Below, piece by piece: positions 17,258 through 20,774 of a stretch of DNA of 20,774 nt (positions are counted from its first letter, which is position 1; every line of letters starts with the position of its first letter). Source of the stretch: Sphacelaria rigidula (taxonomy: Eukaryota; Phaeophyceae; Sphacelariales); the NCBI GenBank assembly GCA_964200075.2, contig CAXNAA020000494.1:1-20774 (forward strand). Direction: 5' to 3'. Under the pieces are notes generated by a model. The model was not told where the DNA came from and searched no databases. It saw only the letters and a list, made by a program, of their open reading frames with translations. Made by a program: the position numbers and the translations under genes.

Positions 17258-19263
17258 CTACGCCGCGGACAAGAGACAATCAAACGAGAAAAAAGAACGT
17301 GGTGTGCTGTCTGGCATGTTGGAGTTCGATGTGGCGATGCAGACATGGATGACAAGGCTACCATTTCTTTTTAGACACTCGTAATGAGTCATGCCTTCTG
17401 AAGTGAGTACACGATCTCTCCTCGCTCTCGCTATACCAACATTTCTGGGGATCTCTGACATGAAACTTCTAGACGTAATTATTTTGGAAGCAGACAACAA
17501 TGAGTAGACCCACTCCCTTTCTAGCCACAAGGGGGTAGTGGCAAAACACAGCCTTGGATTCTGCTCGTCATCCTCCAGAATCGATCTTAATGCAATTCTC
17601 GCGTGAAGGCAAGACGACTACGGCCTACGCAGAGCACCGGAATCGACTCTCACGAACTTTCGTGCGCGCCTATGGGTCAGCAAACACTGTGGCGGGGAAC
17701 AAGAGCTGCGCATGAGGCCCGCGTTTGTCCAAGAACCGGGTGGGGCGAACCACCACCATCTACTATATTTCCATCTCCGCCTTCTATTCCTCCCCATTCT
17801 TCTACTCCCTTTCTCCGAAGTATACGCACTGTTGACCCCCTTTCCGCCCCTTGGTACTCATCGTCTATGCTACCGTACGGCAGAGCATCGAAGGATCTAA
17901 AACATCTCCGCCGCCTCTTTCTGACGCCTGGAGAAATCCTTCGCACACAAAGCAGACCCCATCGGCGTGTCGAGCTAGCCTCTACCTCACGACACAACAA
18001 CAGGAAAGGTCGACGATGATCTCTCACGTATCATTGTTCTGCTGTAGTTGAAGAGATCCCAACGGAACCCACGGAGTCGCGGCCCAAAAAGAATGTGGCT
18101 GAAGAATATATATTTGTGGGAGCGAAGGGCGTCGCTGCGTGACTGCTCTGGACGAGAGTATGACTTGTTCCTCAGAAAAAAGCTCGAACAGTTTTCGACA
18201 ATTGCTCATTTTCCCGACCTTTATGTGAGGGCAGGTTCCTTGTCGAGGTCACGCAAATATCGATTTTGAATTCCTATTTTTTCTGCAAAACACAGTGGTT
18301 GTCGGGCAACTACAACGGTTGTCGGGTAACACAGCGGCCCTGGGCACTGTCCAGACAGCAGAGCGGGTCGCGACCCAAAGAGAGCTACCTTCTACCTACG
18401 CACGGAAGTATAGTTGTTGTGTCGGACCTAGGTCTCCTTCCGTTATCGCTCCCATTACGGACATTTTGTGCAACGGGTGGTACCTATACCGTCTGTTTAC
18501 AGCATCTGGTATTCCCTCCTCCGGCGGTTTGAGTGGGCAAGACAGGTAGACCCGCGGCACTTTCTGCCCTCGGCCATGGCTCAGGCGGATTGTTATCAAA
18601 GGGGATAAACCCTTTTCAATATCCCTTTCGGAAAGGGGATTGCTCGATGTGCACACAGGCTCAGACAAGGTTCAGAGATGCGCCGGTTCCAGAAATGGAC
18701 GCTAGTCCAATAGCTCAGTACTGCTGTAGACAAGACGCAACAAGGCGACACGACACCTGAACACCAAGCCCCGAGAAACACTCACAGATACCCACCACTT
18801 ACGCGAATCAGCTGCAGCGCTAGCCGTTGCTTATCTACACACGGCAGTCTTTGTTTGACGGAAATCTGTCCTGTGTTTGATGAAAGGCGGGCGCATGCGT
18901 GTCCAACTACAACCGAAAAGGTGCCGCCACTGACCGTTTGTGCGCGTGTGCTGTGCGCACGCGCCTCACACAACTAGTCGTTTCTCATTGAATTCTAAAC
19001 AGATTTGAGCAAGGTCACGCGCAATCTGCTCAGCTAATTAGCAGGTACGGCTCGACCTGAGTGTTTTTAATTTGCGGGGGTAGGGTGTTCTGCAAGCCTC
19101 TCATTGTGTTGGGTTGTGTGGCAAGCCTTTGCATGTACCTTTGTCAATGGAACATTCATGTTCTCGTTCAAGGTGGTGGTAATAAAATCCCTTCGTAACA
19201 TAGATTTTAGGAAGTGTTCTATCAAGTCCTTAGACCATTTTTTACTGTTTATTTCGGGAAGGG
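17258..19263. other. No supported gene
   Basis: Several open frames of 60-138 codons overlap on both strands (the largest is 17603-18019, plus). None has a recognised domain or POMP pattern. The minus frame at 18782-18973 ends at a good donor (ATTCGC|GTAAGT) and could be an exon, but nothing identifies it. A small perfect hairpin ccctttcggaaaggg is near 18622. The missing 5' end of the POMP gene would be expected here or beyond the window. Confidence 0.4.
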
Positions 19264-19790
19264 GGCGTATTTTTCACACTCTGGACAATGAAGACAACAA
19301 TATTTCATTGCTTCAATAATTGACGCGAGGGGAGACCTATACATATATATATATATATATATATCGTCGAACACCATAAATGGTGACACATTTATTGATA
19401 TGCAAGCCACACTGTATCTTACAAGCCTCGATCGATAATCAACCGCAATTGCAGTATATTAAGATCACTGGCCATTGATGGACGTCGTATACCGCAATAA
19501 ATTCTTGGATTTATCCATCGATAGTTATTGCCACAAGCAATATATTTGGTGAGCCATCTACCGATAGCCATTGCCGCCAATAATAGACTTGGTGAGCAAT
19601 CTATCGACGGCCTTTGCCGCCAAGAAGGGGTTATTGTAGGGAGCAAGCATATATCGATAGCCAATGCCGTCAACAACGGATTATTGCCGTGAGCACTTTA
19701 TCGATAGCAATGCCGTCAACCACGGATTATCGTCGGGAGCCTATCGATACCAATGCCGTCAACAATGGATGATTGTCGTGAGCATCGATT
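19264..19790 (-). repeat. Second block of the hAT-internal minisatellite, inverted
   Basis: From about 19440 the sequence contains the reverse complement of the unit seen at 12435-12606 (for example ggtgagccatctaccgatag and ccattgccgccaa). The left edge, cacactctggacaatgaaga with acaacaatatttcattgctt, is close to the reverse complement of 12796-12830. No hAT-like termini were found around it, so it is a truncated copy or an independent satellite. Confidence 0.68.
19343..19364. repeat. AT dinucleotide microsatellite
   Basis: Eleven uninterrupted AT units. Confidence 0.95.
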
Positions 19791-20774
19791 GTGATGAAGC
19801 TCAGTGGCGTTGCAAGATATTACGATGTGCGGGTCTGTTCGCAGATCCTGGGTTCGTGACGCGTTGTTTCGCGTTTGTTATTGGTCATTCTTGCGGCGGG
19901 ATTTCGAGCGATAGCTGGAAGCCATCGCCCCATCTTCTCACTTGCTGGCTTCGCCTTGCTTGCTGGCTTCTCTCTTGGTCGCTGGCACCATCACTACGCT
20001 TCGCTCCTATGGCTGCATCCCGGCTGTACTGAGTAAGAGACCTGCTTGTAGATGTAGTATGATTCTTATCAACATGGGAGTTCCCAATCAGCAGTTACAT
20101 GAAACGAACCTGTGTGTACTGTGTTAATGATGGTAGCTAAGGTCTGTGTTATGTTGCCCACGATTGGGAGGTTGGTGGTTTGGCACCATGGTCTTCCCTA
20201 ACGTTCATATTGAGAGACCCCAACCAATGCATTAGCTACTACATCATTATGACGATTGGCGTAGATAAACCGACTTTGTTCTGCTTGGTTGGTAAGACTT
20301 CGTGTTGCTTGGCGTTGTGTTTCTCTGCTTAAGCCGCCCCGTAGTCATCAGCAAGTCGCTTTTACTTTTGTGCGTTTTTTACTTGTATTTAGTGAGGCGC
20401 CCTCGTGTTATTCTGACTGTCGCAGGTATCAGATTACCCTGGGTTTAGTTGCATCGTGCAATAGTAGACTCTGCTGTACGTTGCCCCCGCTTCGCGTATT
20501 CATGATACGTATCTGCCCTTCCGTTGCTGATCTGCTTGTAGCTACTGAGCGATTTGTAGCTGCCCTTCGATTATGTCCCCACTTGTTTACATCCACGCAG
20601 TGGCCATGGTGACGCACTCCGTTGGGTTACCGACTACGCGTAGGTCTGGCCAGAACTGCGTCCTAATTCTGCCTGATGCATGTAGCCAACTGATACCCTG
20701 TCTCACTACAGAACAACAAATTGTGAGAATTGAGGTTTAACTTCGAGATGAGGCTCAAGCCTAAAACAGTGCTT
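19791..20774. other. No gene recognised
   Basis: An open frame at 20289-20612 (plus, 107 codons) has no recognised domain. The stretch could be part of a repeat or long terminal repeat, but no termini, primer site or polypurine tract was seen. Confidence 0.4.

Larger units (their letters stand above)
16937..17262 (-). repeat. 163-bp tandem duplication covering one POMP exon and its intron
   Basis: Copy 1 is 16937-17099 and copy 2 is 17100-17262. They differ at one base only (T at 16976, C at 17139). Each holds the complete 81-bp exon plus 82 bp of intron. Confidence 0.93.

Noticed and set aside
18782-18973. Minus-strand frame with SGGTFSVVVG ending at a good donor
   Set aside because: The short SGG piece resembles a POMP start, but the rest lacks the repeat pattern and the donor is phase 0.
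19860-20774. Possible long terminal repeat
   Set aside because: No paired copy, no clear TG...CA ends and no primer-binding site are visible in the window.

Overview
The window looks like intron-rich nuclear DNA of a stramenopile, most likely a brown alga. That is an inference: no sequence search was run. It rests on the main gene, whose mixture of polymorphic-outer-membrane-protein (POMP-type) beta-helix repeats with a cysteine-rich stalk and a multi-pass membrane domain is familiar from large heterokont families, on GT-AG introns up to kilobases long, on TTAGGG telomere-type repeats, and on dense MITE, SINE and minisatellite content. A 10-N gap (16426-16435) marks it as draft assembly. I see no operons, CRISPR arrays, rRNA or functional tRNA.

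The main gene is on the minus strand. I could join eight exons by hand, from 8593 down to the stop codon at 1296. All splice phases agree and give 767 codons including the stop. The order is: a one-repeat exon (8513-8593), a four-repeat exon (7433-7768), a transition exon (6650-6846), a Cys-rich stalk (5812-6109), and four exons with about eight or nine membrane segments plus a cytosolic tail (3236-3522, 2395-3051, 2065-2183, 1296-1623). Introns between repeat exons are phase 1; those in the membrane domain are mostly phase 0. Four or five more POMP exons on the same strand and in the same phase lie at 15955-17257. They may be the 5' part of this gene across a 7.4 kb intron, or belong to a neighbouring paralogue. 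One of them is a near-perfect 163-bp tandem duplication of an 81-bp, phase 1-1 exon and its intron. No start codon or signal-peptide exon was found.

Mobile and repeated DNA fills the introns. From left to right: a foldback element (149-254); a TA-flanked MITE with perfect 33-bp inverted repeats and telomere repeats inside (3575-3783); a tRNA-derived SINE candidate (about 6221-6460); a second foldback element sharing its core with the first (7089-7240); a 3.0 kb non-autonomous hAT-like element (10315-13331) with an 8-bp target duplication, TTATGC subterminal repeats and a 43-bp minisatellite; a second telomere-repeat tract (13456-13491); a diverged ~300-bp tandem repeat followed by a perfect 53-bp duplication (14436-15143); and a second, inverted block of the hAT-internal minisatellite (19264-19790).

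The stretches 8594-10314, 13492-14435, 15144-15954, 17258-19263 and 19791-20774 hold no gene that I can support.
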